64,000 bases of DNA from the NCBI RefSeq assembly GCF_003402535.2, contig NZ_AP025172.1, positions 186,001 to 250,000 of the forward strand. Reading direction: 5' to 3'. The stretch comes from Cupriavidus sp. P-10 (GTDB taxonomy: Bacteria; Pseudomonadota; Gammaproteobacteria; Burkholderiales; Burkholderiaceae). A program made the position numbers and the translations under genes. The notes beneath the pieces were generated by a model. That model saw nothing but the letters and a program-made list of their open reading frames with translations. It was not told the origin of the DNA and did not search any database. Of this stretch, positions 45,205 through 55,152 are shown one piece after another. The first letter of the stretch is position 1. Each line of letters begins with the position of its first letter.

Positions 45205-45996
45205 ATGACCACCCGACGACGCGGAAGCGGTGCAAAGCTCTTCGGAACCGGGCGTATCGTGTTGTGGCGCGGTGGCAGTGTCTGGATCGGCCGTGCGGAA
45301 GAGAAAGCCGATTCCCATGCGCATCACGCCATCCAGGTGACGCTCGCGCTATCCGGCGGTGCGGTGCGTTTCCAGACGCCCGGACAAGATTGGGCTGCCT
45401 ATACGGCGGCGATGATCTCCGCTCACCAACCGCATGCCTTCGAGGCACCGGGCGAACTCGTCGCGCTCATTTTCACAGAACCCGAATCGCGCGAGGGACG
45501 GATGCTGAGGGAACGCTTCCGTACAGGGATCGCGCCGCTGGCCCCTGATATCTTCACCGATCAGGCCGCGGCACTCACCGCGGCTTATGACGCAGGCGCC
45601 ACCGACGAGGAACTCACCGTCCACGCGCGCGCAGTGATTGCAAGGCTCACCCTGGCCCGGGCCGTGCAGTCCAGGCTGCTCGACAAGCGGATCGAGCACG
45701 CCATAGAGGTGCTGCGCAAACGGATTGGCGAGACGGTCTCGATGGCCGAGATCGCCGATGCCGTCCATCTCTCGCCCGAGCGTTTCCGTCATCTGTTCCT
45801 GGAGGAAACCGGCATCCGGTTCCGGCCATACGTACTATGGCTGCGTCTTGAACTTGCCATCGCGTCGTATGCTGCCGGCAAGAGCCTGACCGACGCTGCC
45901 TATGCCGGCGGCTTCGCGGACTCCGCTCATTTGTCCCGCACATTCAAGCGTATGTTCGGCGTGCTGGCCGGCGGGATCAGCGTCCAGCGCGTCTAG
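45205..45996 (+). CDS. AraC family transcriptional regulator
   Basis: A 263-residue AraC-type regulator. The N-terminal part is a short cupin-like domain (HHAIQVTLALSGGAVRFQTPG), and the C-terminal pair of HTH units is SMAEIADAVHLSPERFRHLFLEETG and SLTDAAYAGGFADSAHLSRTFKRMFG. It could control the hydrolase gene upstream or genes elsewhere; the context does not decide. Confidence 0.9.
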   Translation: MTTRRRGSGAKLFGTGRIVLWRGGSVWIGRAEEKADSHAHHAIQVTLALSGGAVRFQTPGQDWAAYTAAMISAHQPHAFEAPGELVALIFTEPESREGRMLRERFRTGIAPLAPDIFTDQAAALTAAYDAGATDEELTVHARAVIARLTLARAVQSRLLDKRIEHAIEVLRKRIGETVSMAEIADAVHLSPERFRHLFLEETGIRFRPYVLWLRLELAIASYAAGKSLTDAAYAGGFADSAHLSRTFKRMFGVLAGGISVQRV

Positions 45997-46080
45997 GCGA
46001 ACCTTAGCCGTTTTGTTCAAGCTGCCCGCATCATTGGCCGGCACACTGGGGTCTCGTTTCGAACAGAAAGGAGCATCGCC

Positions 46081-46272
46081 ATGAACACCACTACTCAATT
46101 CCAATGCGATTGCGCGGCTTGCCCCGGCGCCGGCTGCCTCTGCGGTTGCCAGACAACTGCCGGGCAAGATGCGTGCGCCTGCGGCACCGGATGCACCTGC
46201 GGACCGCAATGCCAGTGCGGCACCGGATGTGCCTGCGGCGCCGCAAAGCCAGAGCTGGAGACGCGCACGTAA
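46081..46272 (+). CDS. Cysteine-rich metallothionein-like peptide
   Basis: A 63-residue peptide with 14 cysteines (9, 11, 14, 19, 21, 23, 32, 34, 38, 40, 44, 46, 50, 52), nearly all in C-x-C or C-x3-C spacing, and no histidine. CxCGTGCxCG occurs as a repeated unit. This is the composition of a metallothionein, which would store or buffer Zn, Cd or Cu in the cytoplasm. A clear AAAGGAG precedes the ATG by 7 bases. It lies just upstream of the CzcI-like gene and the RND efflux operon. I know of no named family with this exact pattern. Confidence 0.8.
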   Translation: MNTTTQFQCDCAACPGAGCLCGCQTTAGQDACACGTGCTCGPQCQCGTGCACGAAKPELETRT

Positions 46273-46413
46273 AGACCTTCGCCACGTAACGACGCCGCGA
46301 GGCTGGCCCTCGCGGCGAGTTGCGCTCGGCCACCTTGCCGCCACAATCGGTTACAGGGTTAGCCCCGCCAATCCCGCACCAGCCAGCTACAGGTCGGGTA
46401 GAATGCCGCCCAA

Positions 46414-46767
46414 ATGTCGCGCGTGATAGCCATCCTCCTAATGCTGATCCTGCCGCTGCAGGCCCTGGCCGCAGCGCAGCGGCAACTCGCGCATTCGGCG
46501 GGATTTCCGCCGGACCACATGGCGGCGCATGCAGAGCATATCCCCCATCACCACGATGACGACGGGGAGATTACCTTCGATGATTCCACCGACTCCGCAT
46601 CGCACCAGCTCGACTTCGACTATGGCACGCACTTCCAGGCGCCCCTGCCGGCGGACTTGCCGCTGACGCTGGCGCCGCAGACGCAGCCCGAGCCGCTGTT
46701 CCTTGGCGGCCGCATGCCTGACCCACGCGGCAGTCCACCTTTACGCCCCCCTCACGCGCCCGCCTGA
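46414..46767 (+). CDS. CzcI-like small periplasmic protein, copy 1
   Basis: A 117-residue secreted protein whose start (VIAILLMLILPLQALAAA) is the typical CzcI leader with LPLQ. The mature part has a metal-binding run HAEHIPHHHDDDGE and then QLDFDYGTHF. CzcI precedes czcC in the czc operon of Cupriavidus metallidurans and affects its regulation. Here it also lies before the outer-membrane factor gene. A similar protein is encoded at 53467. A TAGAAT word 15 bases before the ATG may be its -10 element. Confidence 0.8.
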   Translation: MSRVIAILLMLILPLQALAAAQRQLAHSAGFPPDHMAAHAEHIPHHHDDDGEITFDDSTDSASHQLDFDYGTHFQAPLPADLPLTLAPQTQPEPLFLGGRMPDPRGSPPLRPPHAPA

Positions 46768-46875
46768 CGGCGGGGCACTGACCTCCTGATTGCATGCCGC
46801 GGCGCAATGGCTTGAATAGCTTGCGCCGCGCCCCGCCGCATTGCCTGAGCTTTCGCAATTTGCGTTGGGGATTCC

Positions 46876-48093
46876 ATGCAGAAATTCTTCATTTCCATCG
46901 TTGCATCCGCGCTGCTAACACTGCCGGCGCATGGTCAGCCTGCGCCGGCGGACCTGCACGTGCTGTTCAATAACGCGTGGGAGCGGTCCGTTGCCTTCCA
47001 GGCGACGGAAGGGCGGCGTCTTGAGGCCGCCGCGAGCCGGGTCCAGGCGGATTCTTTGATCGCCGGCCCACCCTCGCTCGGCCTGCTGCACCGGGATGAC
47101 CGCTGGACTGAAAAGCGCGGCCTGCGTGAGAGCGAGGTCCAGCTTGGCGTCCCGGTGTGGATGCCGGGGCAGCGCGCGGCACGCGGAGATCTGGCCGACG
47201 CACAAGCGGCCGAGGCCGAAGCCGGCGCCGCGCTGGCGCGGCTGAGCGTTGCCGCCGAGGTGCGGGAGCGCGTCTGGCAACTCGTGGCCGTGGAAGGTGA
47301 GCGCGATGTGCTGCGACGTCGTGCCGGGATCGCCGCGGCGCTGCGCGACGATGTGCGGCGACGCGTGACCGCCGGCGACCTCGCACGCACCGACCTGCTG
47401 CTGGCGCAGCAGGACTACCTGGCGGCGCAAGGCCTGCTGGCGGACAGTGAGGCCCGGCTGGTGGATGCCAGGACGCGGCTGCTGCAAGCGACCGGTGTAT
47501 CGGCGCTGCCAATGCGGTATGACGAAGCGGCAGCGCCCGTGGGCGATTCTGCTGCCGGTACGGTGGGCCATCCGCGACTGGAAGCGGCGCAGCGGGCTGT
47601 GCTGCGTAGCGAGCGCCAGGCGGGCTACCTGCGCAAATCGCGCCGCGACCCGCCGGAGGTCGGCCTGATGTACCGCAACGACCGTGCGGGTGGCGGCATG
47701 CCCAGCGACCAGACCATCGGGCTGTTTGTCAGGATCCCGTTTGCCACCGATGCGCGAAACTTGCCGCGCGAGACTGCCGCGCAGACGGAGTTGATGACAG
47801 CCCGAGCGGAACTCGATCGCACCGAACGCATCGTCCGCTCCGATATCGAAGCGGCACAGGCAGCACTGTCGCTTGCAGAGCAGCAGCTCAAGCTCACGGA
47901 AGAGCGCAGCGCGACGCTGTCCGAACGGGCGGCACTGCTGCGCAAGACCTTCAATGCCGGCGAAATCGGCTTGCCTGAAGTGCTGCGCGCCCAGAACCAG
48001 GCACTCGAAGCCGAAGCTGACCTGGCACGCCAGCGCGCCCGGCGCGGCTTTGCCATCGCGACCCTGAACCAGGCTCTCGGAGTCCTGCCATGA
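46876..48093 (+). CDS. Outer-membrane efflux protein (CzcC/TolC type)
   Basis: A 405-residue outer-membrane factor. It has a signal peptide ending near PAHGQ, and two long coiled-coil repeats with heptad Ala/Leu/Glu patterns (VAAEVRERVWQLVAVEGERD; LSLAEQQLKLTEERSATLSERAALL), each ending in the GDLARTDLL / GEIGLPEVL turn of TolC-family proteins. It forms the exit duct of the RND pump. Its stop overlaps the next start as ATGA. Confidence 0.9.
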   Translation: MQKFFISIVASALLTLPAHGQPAPADLHVLFNNAWERSVAFQATEGRRLEAAASRVQADSLIAGPPSLGLLHRDDRWTEKRGLRESEVQLGVPVWMPGQRAARGDLADAQAAEAEAGAALARLSVAAEVRERVWQLVAVEGERDVLRRRAGIAAALRDDVRRRVTAGDLARTDLLLAQQDYLAAQGLLADSEARLVDARTRLLQATGVSALPMRYDEAAAPVGDSAAGTVGHPRLEAAQRAVLRSERQAGYLRKSRRDPPEVGLMYRNDRAGGGMPSDQTIGLFVRIPFATDARNLPRETAAQTELMTARAELDRTERIVRSDIEAAQAALSLAEQQLKLTEERSATLSERAALLRKTFNAGEIGLPEVLRAQNQALEAEADLARQRARRGFAIATLNQALGVLP

Positions 48094-48662
48094 TCCGCCA
48101 GTTCCTTATTATCCTGCTGGTTTCGCTCGCCTGTTCCACGCATGCCGCGCCGGGCGCCCATGGCCCCAATGGCGAACATCTGGATGCGCCGGCCAGCACC
48201 GGCAGCGCAGCGAATGCCCAGCCCACTATCGAAGCCAGTACCGAAGCGTTTGAGCTGGTTGGCACGCTGGCCGCCGATGAGTTGTCGGTGATGGTCGACC
48301 GCTACGTCACCAACGAACCGGTGCTGAACGGCACGCTGGAAGTCGAGTTCAACGGCACCCGGGCACAAGGCAAGCTGCACGCCGACTACGGCGACTACTC
48401 CTTCACCGACGAGAAACTCCTCAAGGCGCTGCGCCAGCCCGGCAACCATGCACTCGTGTTCACGCTGATTACCGGCAATGAGTCGGATCTGATCGAGGGC
48501 ACCCTGAACGTGGCCCCGCACGGCCACGCCGATGGCCTTGGGGCTCTGTGGCAAGCGCGCTGGCCGTGGATCGTCCTGCTCGCGACGCTTATATTGGTTG
48601 CCGCAGCCTGGGGCGTGAGGCGTTGCTATCTCCAAAAGAAGAACGGAGGCCAGACATGTTGA
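48090..48662 (+). CDS. Membrane-anchored periplasmic accessory protein of the RND operon
   Basis: A 190-residue protein with a signal peptide (MIRQFLIILLVSLACSTHA), a periplasmic domain and a C-terminal membrane helix (WPWIVLLATLILVAAAWGV) with a short basic tail. Right after the signal it carries PGAHGPNGEHLDAP, almost identical to the start of the mature adaptor protein encoded next. It overlaps both neighbours by a few bases. It is not a standard CBA subunit; a role in adaptor assembly or metal delivery is inferred from the shared motif. Confidence 0.8.
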   Translation: MIRQFLIILLVSLACSTHAAPGAHGPNGEHLDAPASTGSAANAQPTIEASTEAFELVGTLAADELSVMVDRYVTNEPVLNGTLEVEFNGTRAQGKLHADYGDYSFTDEKLLKALRQPGNHALVFTLITGNESDLIEGTLNVAPHGHADGLGALWQARWPWIVLLATLILVAAAWGVRRCYLQKKNGGQTC

Positions 48663-49789
48663 GCACAATCAGGTTTGCAACCGCCATCGCGCTGGCCGCC
48701 TGCGCAACCATGCCGGCAATGGCCGGTCCCGGTGCTCACGGGCCCGGGGGCGAACATCTTGACGCACCGGGAGCGGTGTCCGGTAGTGGCGGGTTGGCCC
48801 GCCTGCCCGACGGCAGTGTCCAGGTGCCTAAGCTCGCGCAGCGCCGCATGGGCATACGGACCACGATGCCGCAGCAGGCCGAGCACCCGCTGACGGTAGA
48901 GCTGAACGCCGTGGTGGCGATCGATCCCAATGCGGGCGGACGCCTGCAGGCCGGCCACCCCGGCTGGATTGAGCCACCACCGGGCGGCTTCCCGGTACTG
49001 GGCCAGCGTGTCAGCAAGGGGCAGGTGCTGGCCGTGTTGCGCCACAAGAACGAACCCTTCGACATCGGCAACCAGCAGGCGCAGTTTGCCAACCTGAGCG
49101 CCAGCCTGAAGCTGGCCCGGCAACGGTTGCAGCGGCTGGAATCGCTGCAGGACAGCATCCCGCGCAAGGAGATCGAGGCCGCCCGTGCCGAGGTCCAGAG
49201 CCTTTCCGGCCAGCGAGAAGCGGTGGGCAAGAGCCTGCACCAGACCGACACGCTGGCCTCACCGGCCAGCGGCGTCATTGCCACCGCCAACGTGATGGCG
49301 GGGCAGGTCGTTGCCGCCGGTGACGTACTGTACGAAGTCGTCGATCCCGCCCGCCTGCTGATCGCGGCCAATACCGCGGATAGCTCGCTGGCCAACCGCA
49401 TCCGGGGCGGAACTCTGGGCCGGGCAGATGGTGCGAAGGACGGCGGCAAGCTGGATTTCATCGGCGCGGGCCGCAGCCTTAAGAACGGCGCGATGCCGCT
49501 GATGTTCCGGCTGACGGGCAATGCGGTGCCGCTTGCCGTCGGGCAGCCCGTGACGGTGGTCGCTACCCTGACCGATACGGTCAAGGGCATCGCCTTGCCA
49601 AGCGAGGCGCTGGTGCGCAATGCCAGCAACCTGCCGGTAGTGTGGATCAAATCCGGCACGCAGCGCTTTATCGCACAACCGGTCGAAGCGCGGGTGCTGG
49701 ATGCGCGAACGGTTGTGGTGGTCAAGGGTCTGTCGCCTGAGAACCGGGTAGTGGTGTCCGGTGCGGCATTGATCAACCAGATTCGCTGA
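48656..49789 (+). CDS. RND efflux periplasmic adaptor (CzcB/CusB type)
   Basis: A 377-residue membrane-fusion protein. It has a signal peptide ending at PAMAG, then PGAHGPGGEHLDAP, then barrel, lipoyl and coiled-coil segments (NQQAQFANLSASLKLARQRLQRLESLQ; SPASGVIATANVMAGQVVAAGDVLYEVVDP) and a C-terminal SPENRVVVSGAALI. The His/Glu-bearing motif at the mature N-terminus is at the place where metal-binding tails occur in HME adaptors. It bridges the RND pump and the outer-membrane factor. The ATG at 48656 overlaps the upstream gene by 7 bases. Confidence 0.92.
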   Translation: MLSTIRFATAIALAACATMPAMAGPGAHGPGGEHLDAPGAVSGSGGLARLPDGSVQVPKLAQRRMGIRTTMPQQAEHPLTVELNAVVAIDPNAGGRLQAGHPGWIEPPPGGFPVLGQRVSKGQVLAVLRHKNEPFDIGNQQAQFANLSASLKLARQRLQRLESLQDSIPRKEIEAARAEVQSLSGQREAVGKSLHQTDTLASPASGVIATANVMAGQVVAAGDVLYEVVDPARLLIAANTADSSLANRIRGGTLGRADGAKDGGKLDFIGAGRSLKNGAMPLMFRLTGNAVPLAVGQPVTVVATLTDTVKGIALPSEALVRNASNLPVVWIKSGTQRFIAQPVEARVLDARTVVVVKGLSPENRVVVSGAALINQIR

Positions 49790-49798
49790 GGGGCGCGC

Positions 49799-52700
49799 AT
49801 GTTCAACTGGATTGTTCGCGCCAGCCTCGGCAACCGGCTGCTGGTCCTCGCCTTCGCCGGCATCTTGATGGCGTACGGCGCCTTCACCGCATGGCGCACG
49901 CCGGTGGATGTCTTCCCCGACCTGAACAAGCCGCTGGTGACCGTGATTACCGAAGCCGGTGGCATGGCGCCACAGGAAGTCGAGCTGCTGGTGTCGTTCC
50001 CGATCGAGACTGCGCTCAATGGCATGCCTGGCGTCACGCGGGTCCGCTCGGTGTCCGGCGTTGGCCTGTCCATCGTCTATGCGGAGTTCGACTGGGGCAG
50101 CGACATCTACCGCAACCGTCAGCTGGTCTCGGAGCGTCTGGCGCTGGTGAAAGAACAGTTGCCCGGCGGGCTTACGCCCATCCTCGGGCCGGTTTCGTCA
50201 ATCATGGGCGAGATCATGCTGATCGCGTTGCCGATCGATCCGTCCACGGCCAGTCCGATGCAGGCGCGCGAGTATGCCGACTTTGTGTTGCGGCCGCGGC
50301 TGCTGTCGGTGGCAGGCGTGTCGCAGGTGATCCCGATTGGTGGCGAAGTGCGTCAGCTTCGAGTCGAGCCCGACACCGCGCGCATGGCGCAGTTTGGGGT
50401 GGCACTGCCACAGATGGAAAGCGCGTTGCGCGACTTCGCCGCCAATACCAGCGGCGGCTTCATCGACCTGAACGGCCGCGAATACCTGATCCGCAACCTC
50501 GGCCGCACCAACCGGCTCGACGATCTGAAGGGACTGGCGGTTGCCCACAAGGATGGCGCGCCGGTGCTGCTCGAGCAGGTGGCTGGCGTGCGCTATGCCG
50601 CGGCGCTCAAGCGCGGCGATGCCGGTTTCAACGGCAAACCGGCAGTGGTTGTCAGCGTGCAGAAGCAACCTGCTGCCGACACGGTGCGACTGACACGCGA
50701 CCTGGAAGCCGCGCTCGGCGAACTGAAGCAGGGGCTGCCGCCGGGCCTGTCGGCGCCGCAGGTGCTCTTCCGGCAAGCCGACTTTATCGAGGCCTCGATC
50801 GGCAACGTGGTGGAGGCTTTGCGCGACGGCGCCATCATGGTGACCGTGATCCTGTTCGCCTTCCTGCTGAGCGCACGCACTACCGCCATCTCTCTGGTGG
50901 CGATCCCGCTGTCTCTGGCCGTCACCGCGCTGGCGTTTCATCTGCTGGGCCAGTCGATCAACGTGATGACGTTGGGCGGCCTAGCCATTGCCATCGGAGA
51001 GCTGGTCGACGACGCGGTAGTTGACGTGGAGAACATTCAGCGCCGCCTCAGGCAGCGCGCAAGCATGGAGGATCCGCCGTCCGTGCTGGAGACGATCTGG
51101 CGAGCCTCGGTCGAAGTCCGCTCCGGCATCGTCTATGCAACGCTGGTGGTGGTGCTGGTGTTCGTGCCGCTGTTTGCGCTGCCGGGTATCGAAGGGCGCC
51201 TGTTCGCGCCGCTGGGTATCGCGTACATCGTGTCGATCCTGGCATCGATGCTGGTGTCGATGACGGTGACGCCGGTGCTGTCTTACTACCTGCTGCCGCG
51301 GATGAAGCGGCTCGATCATCCGGACAGCCCGCTGGTGGCGTGGCTCAAACGGGCCGATGCCAGAATCCTGGACTGGTCGTTCCCACGCGCCAAGGCGGTG
51401 CTTGCCGCAGGTGCGGTCGCCGTCGCGCTGGCAGCCGCCACCGTGCCTTTCATGCCGCGTGCCTTCCTTCCGGCCTTCAATGAAGGCTCGCTCGTGATGT
51501 CGCTGATGTTCAATCCTGGCACGTCGCTGACCGAAGCCAACCGCATGGGCGCCCTGGCGGAGACGCTGATCCGACAAATTCCTGAAGTGACGCAGGTGGG
51601 CCGGCGCACCGGCCGAGCCGAACTGGACGAACATGCAGAAGGCGTGCATTCCTCCGAGATCGACGTCGACCTGAAGCGCTCGGACCGCAGCCGGGAGCAG
51701 GTGATGGCCGCCATCCGCGCCCAACTTGCCAGCCTTCCTGCGTCGGTGGCGATCGGCCAGCCGATATCCCATCGGCTGGATCACCTGCTGTCCGGCGTGC
51801 GGGCACAGGTCGCGCTGAAGATCTATGGCGACGACCTCGATACGCTGCGCGGCCTGGCGGAGAACGTGCGCGGGCGGCTTGCCGCCATACCGGGTCTCGT
51901 CGATATCACGGTCGAGCGGCAGGTGCTGATTCCGCAAGTCAATGTGCGGCTCGACTATCGCAAGGCCGCGCAATATGGCATCCCGGCCGGCGAGGCGCTG
52001 AAGGCGTTGCAGACCTTGTCGGACGGCACGCGGGTGACCCAGCTGATCGAGGGCGTGCGCCGCTACGACCTGGTAGTGCGGTTGCCGGATTCGGGCCGTA
52101 CGCCACAGGATTTGTCCCGGGTCATGCTGGATTCGCCGCGCGGAGCGGTGCCGTTGTCGGCCATCGCCAATGTCGAGGAGGGCGACGGCCCGAACCAGAT
52201 CGGCCGTGAGAACGGCCGCCGGCGCATCGTGGTCTACGCCAATACCGACGGCTCCGACATGTCGAAGGTCATCGGTGATGTGCGCGGCGCGGTCGCGCGC
52301 GCCGGGCTTCCGGGCGGCTACTTTGTCAGCATCGAGGGCCAGTTCCAGGCGCAGGAGCAGGCCACCACGCTGATCATGTTGCTGTCCCTCGTGTCGCTGG
52401 CGCTGATCTACCTGGTGCTTTACTCGCGCTACCGCTCTGCGGCGCTCACGCTGATCATCATGGCGAACATTCCGCTGGCGTTGATCGGCAGCGTGATCGC
52501 AATGTGGATCGGAGGCCTGACATTGTCGGTCGCATCAATGGTCGGCTTCATCACGTTGACCGGGATTGCGGCCCGCAACGGGATCCTGAAGGTGAGCCAC
52601 TACATCAACCTTTGCCGGTTCGAAGGAGAGACATTCGGGATCCCGATGATCGTGCGGGGATCGCTGGAGAGACTGACGCCTGTCCTGATGACCGCACTGG

Positions 52701-52903
52701 TTGCGGCATTTGCGCTGGTGCCGTTGCTGGTGTCCGCCGACGCGCCCGGCAAGGAAATCCTTCACCCAGTTGCGGTGGTGATCTTCGGCGGCCTGGTCAG
52801 CTCGACCATCCTGGATTCCGTGCTGACACCATTGGCGTTCTGGTTGTTCGGGCGTCGCCCGCTGGAGCGGATCCTGTCGCAGCAGCAAGACGACGCGTAC
52901 TGA
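49799..52903 (+). CDS. HME-type RND heavy-metal efflux pump (CzcA family)
   Basis: A 1034-residue proton-driven pump of the inner membrane. The family start [23 protein letters not shown] and the TMH4 signature [19 protein letters not shown] identify an HME-RND protein. The signature differs from CzcA (DFGxxxDGAVV) and from the Cu/Ag pumps, so the metal is not Cu/Ag by that criterion; divalent cations are more likely. The two periplasmic loops and 12 helices are complete. It follows the adaptor by 9 bases and completes a C-x-B-A order operon. Confidence 0.94.
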   Translation: MFNWIVRASLGNRLLVLAFAGILMAYGAFTAWRTPVDVFPDLNKPLVTVITEAGGMAPQEVELLVSFPIETALNGMPGVTRVRSVSGVGLSIVYAEFDWGSDIYRNRQLVSERLALVKEQLPGGLTPILGPVSSIMGEIMLIALPIDPSTASPMQAREYADFVLRPRLLSVAGVSQVIPIGGEVRQLRVEPDTARMAQFGVALPQMESALRDFAANTSGGFIDLNGREYLIRNLGRTNRLDDLKGLAVAHKDGAPVLLEQVAGVRYAAALKRGDAGFNGKPAVVVSVQKQPAADTVRLTRDLEAALGELKQGLPPGLSAPQVLFRQADFIEASIGNVVEALRDGAIMVTVILFAFLLSARTTAISLVAIPLSLAVTALAFHLLGQSINVMTLGGLAIAIGELVDDAVVDVENIQRRLRQRASMEDPPSVLETIWRASVEVRSGIVYATLVVVLVFVPLFALPGIEGRLFAPLGIAYIVSILASMLVSMTVTPVLSYYLLPRMKRLDHPDSPLVAWLKRADARILDWSFPRAKAVLAAGAVAVALAAATVPFMPRAFLPAFNEGSLVMSLMFNPGTSLTEANRMGALAETLIRQIPEVTQVGRRTGRAELDEHAEGVHSSEIDVDLKRSDRSREQVMAAIRAQLASLPASVAIGQPISHRLDHLLSGVRAQVALKIYGDDLDTLRGLAENVRGRLAAIPGLVDITVERQVLIPQVNVRLDYRKAAQYGIPAGEALKALQTLSDGTRVTQLIEGVRRYDLVVRLPDSGRTPQDLSRVMLDSPRGAVPLSAIANVEEGDGPNQIGRENGRRRIVVYANTDGSDMSKVIGDVRGAVARAGLPGGYFVSIEGQFQAQEQATTLIMLLSLVSLALIYLVLYSRYRSAALTLIIMANIPLALIGSVIAMWIGGLTLSVASMVGFITLTGIAARNGILKVSHYINLCRFEGETFGIPMIVRGSLERLTPVLMTALVAAFALVPLLVSADAPGKEILHPVAVVIFGGLVSSTILDSVLTPLAFWLFGRRPLERILSQQQDDAY

Positions 52904-52956
52904 TCAAGGGCCTTTGGCGGCGACGCCCGCAAGTCGCTGCATCTATGGAGTGTTCA

Positions 52957-53334
52957 ATGAAGAAACAGATTTTCACCGTGTTGATCGCAGCAAGCCTTGG
53001 CCTGTCCACCCTGGCAATGGCCCATGGTGCCAAGCCGGCACAGTACGGCGGCATCGTGCAGACCGCCAGCGACTTGCAGTTCGAACTGGTCAACAAGGAT
53101 GGCGTCGTCACCATTTTTGTGGACGACCATGACAAGAAGCTGCCGGTAGCGGGGGCCAACGGCAAGCTGACGGTGCTGACGGGTACCCAGAAGACGGAAA
53201 CGGCGCTGAGCCCGGGCGCCGGCAATGCGCTCGTGGCGGCCGACAAGCTGCAGATCAAGGCCGGCGCCAAGCTGGTTGCGACGATCAAGTTTGCCGACGG
53301 CAAGACCGTGACGGCACGCTTTGTGGCGAAGTAA
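52957..53334 (+). CDS. Small periplasmic protein downstream of the RND pump
   Basis: A 125-residue secreted protein: signal peptide ending at LAMA, mature start HGAKPAQYGGIVQTASDLQFELV, then a compact beta-rich domain with FVDDHDKKLP. It has no CusF-type Met motif. Similar small proteins accompany HME operons in Burkholderiaceae; a metal chaperone role is plausible but unproven. The ATG at 52957 has GGAG upstream and lies 53 bases after the pump. Confidence 0.8.
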   Translation: MKKQIFTVLIAASLGLSTLAMAHGAKPAQYGGIVQTASDLQFELVNKDGVVTIFVDDHDKKLPVAGANGKLTVLTGTQKTETALSPGAGNALVAADKLQIKAGAKLVATIKFADGKTVTARFVAK

Positions 53335-53466
53335 TCTCGGCCGCGCTATGGCGCAAGCGATCTGAACCCGGGACCGTTCTCAGGAAGACGGGGACGCATT
53401 GCCAACTCGGTGCGGTGGCACGCAGAGCTCGCTCCAATTTCCACCGGAGCTTCCTAGAATCTTTGC

Positions 53467-53841
53467 ATGTCGCGCTTTGTGGTTCTTCTCCTCGTGCTGA
53501 TCTTGCCATTGCAGGCGCTTTCTGTAGGGCGACGGCTCACGCACGCGCATGACCACTTACCGGAGCACTTGCTGGAGCACTTGCTGGAGCACTTGCTGGA
53601 GCATGCCCAGCATATTCCCCATCACCATGAGGACGATGGGGCCGTGCATCATGACAAGGGTGACGAATCGATTGCGCATCAATTTGACTTTGAATATGGC
53701 ACGAGTCTTAGTGCAATGCTGTCGGCGCCGATAGCGCCAGAGGCTTCCCGCCATAGTCAAATTGAACCGGATTTCCTCACGGCAGTTTTTCCGCATCCCT
53801 TCTTCCGTCCTCCTCATCCTCCTCCACGCATCGCCCCCTGA
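53467..53841 (+). CDS. CzcI-like small periplasmic protein, copy 2, with EHLL repeats
   Basis: A 124-residue paralog of the protein at 46414: the same leader (FVVLLLVLILPLQAL), AQHIPHHHEDDG, QFDFEYGTS and a Pro/His-rich tail. It has an insert of repeated EHLL units before the histidine run, encoded by a 12-base tandem repeat, giving more histidines. It closes the metal operon. The DNA after both stop codons is also similar (a TGA-x-GGCGGGGC block), so the copies come from one segment duplication. Confidence 0.8.
   Translation: MSRFVVLLLVLILPLQALSVGRRLTHAHDHLPEHLLEHLLEHLLEHAQHIPHHHEDDGAVHHDKGDESIAHQFDFEYGTSLSAMLSAPIAPEASRHSQIEPDFLTAVFPHPFFRPPHPPPRIAP
53563..53598 (+). repeat. Three exact 12-base repeats in CzcI copy 2
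   Basis: GAGCACTTGCTG occurs at 53563, 53575 and 53587, with degenerate units on each side. The repeats stay in frame and encode E-H-L-L. Confidence 0.95.
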
Positions 53842-54063
53842 TGGCGGGGCTCAATTCATCTGATTGCTGACGGCGGCTCTCGACCAGCGCCGCCCTCCCG
53901 CCGCATTCTCATTGCGCAGCGCTTTTGACCCTCCTTGATCCGGGTCGGGTCGACGCTCGTCCGTCGACGTTGAAGCTGCGCGAAGACAACATGCCCCGCG
54001 CGGATGACGTCCGTCATTCCGGGATAGGACAACCGCGCGCGCAAGGTAGACGGGGAGAAAGAG

Positions 54064-55152
54064 ATGCGTCACTTCATGCCGCTCACGAGCCTGAGACTGT
54101 TCCTGGCTTTGTGGGTGCTATGCAGGCACTGGTTTTATCGCTACGAGGGTTCTGGTCCGCTACTTGAAATCGGCTTCTCAAGCACGTTCTTCGACCACGG
54201 CTATCTCGGGGTAGATGGGTTCTTTGTATTAAGCGGATTTATCCTCGCGCACAACTACGACCCCTCTCCGGGCCGGAAGCTGGACTGGAGCGCCTTCCTC
54301 GTTGCGCGAATCGCCCGCATCTATCCGGTCTATGTAGTCTGCCTCTTCGTCATGGCGGTAGCGGTTATCGCGCGTGACACGGTCTTGCAATCCGACACGC
54401 TTGGCAGCGGCAGATATTCCGCGTCGGGATTCTTCCTCGAATTTTTTATGTTGAACGCCTGGCGTTATGCCGGCGCGGGTGGATGGAACGATGTAGGGTG
54501 GTCAGTCAGCGCTGAATGGTTCGCCTATGTCTGGTTTCCAATATTTCTTCTTGTGGCGCCAAGACTGAATCGCAAACGCCTTTTCTCGATGGCCGTTTGC
54601 ATGGTCGCGATATTGGCAACCGTGGAACTGACGTCATCTGATCACCTATCGCTCAGTGGGGGCTTGGCGCGTTTGGTGCCAGAGTTCATGCTGGGTGTGC
54701 TGCTTTGCCGGCTGCGCGAAACGCTGCCCAACTACCAGGGAGCCAGATGGGGCGGGCTATGTTCGTCAGGTGTTTGTGTCATCGGCGTTGTGCTATGGGC
54801 GGACACAATCGTTGTCATAGGCGCTGCTGGATTGATTTTCTCTTTGTCGTACAAAAAGGATGCACTTACCGATGTCCTCTCCCTCCGAGCACTTGTGTTT
54901 CTTGGGGAGGTCTCCTACTGCATCTACATTGTCCAACGAATCCCTCAGTACCTTTTCAAGTTTGCAAGATACCGGCTGCCGGACTTGGAAGCCATGCCTG
55001 GCGTGGTGCAAGCGCTTTTGCTATTTGGCCTTACGCTGGCCGCGGCGATCTTTCTGCATTTCGCGATAGAGAAGCCGATGCGAGCCTGGATCAATCGTCG
55101 ACTTCGGAGAAATGAAAGGGAGGGTTCGTCGAAAACGTCTCAAGTGGCCTGA
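54064..55152 (+). CDS. Acyltransferase family 3 membrane protein
   Basis: A 362-residue membrane O-acyltransferase (OafA/NodX type). It begins with LTSLRLFLALWVLCRHW, has DGFFVLSGFILAHNY and the basic RIARIYPVYVV loop typical of the family, and about ten hydrophobic segments. It would acylate a sugar of a surface glycan or lipid. A GGGGAGAAAG sequence precedes the ATG. Codon use is less GC-rich than its neighbours, which suggests transfer. Confidence 0.9.
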   Translation: MRHFMPLTSLRLFLALWVLCRHWFYRYEGSGPLLEIGFSSTFFDHGYLGVDGFFVLSGFILAHNYDPSPGRKLDWSAFLVARIARIYPVYVVCLFVMAVAVIARDTVLQSDTLGSGRYSASGFFLEFFMLNAWRYAGAGGWNDVGWSVSAEWFAYVWFPIFLLVAPRLNRKRLFSMAVCMVAILATVELTSSDHLSLSGGLARLVPEFMLGVLLCRLRETLPNYQGARWGGLCSSGVCVIGVVLWADTIVVIGAAGLIFSLSYKKDALTDVLSLRALVFLGEVSYCIYIVQRIPQYLFKFARYRLPDLEAMPGVVQALLLFGLTLAAAIFLHFAIEKPMRAWINRRLRRNEREGSSKTSQVA

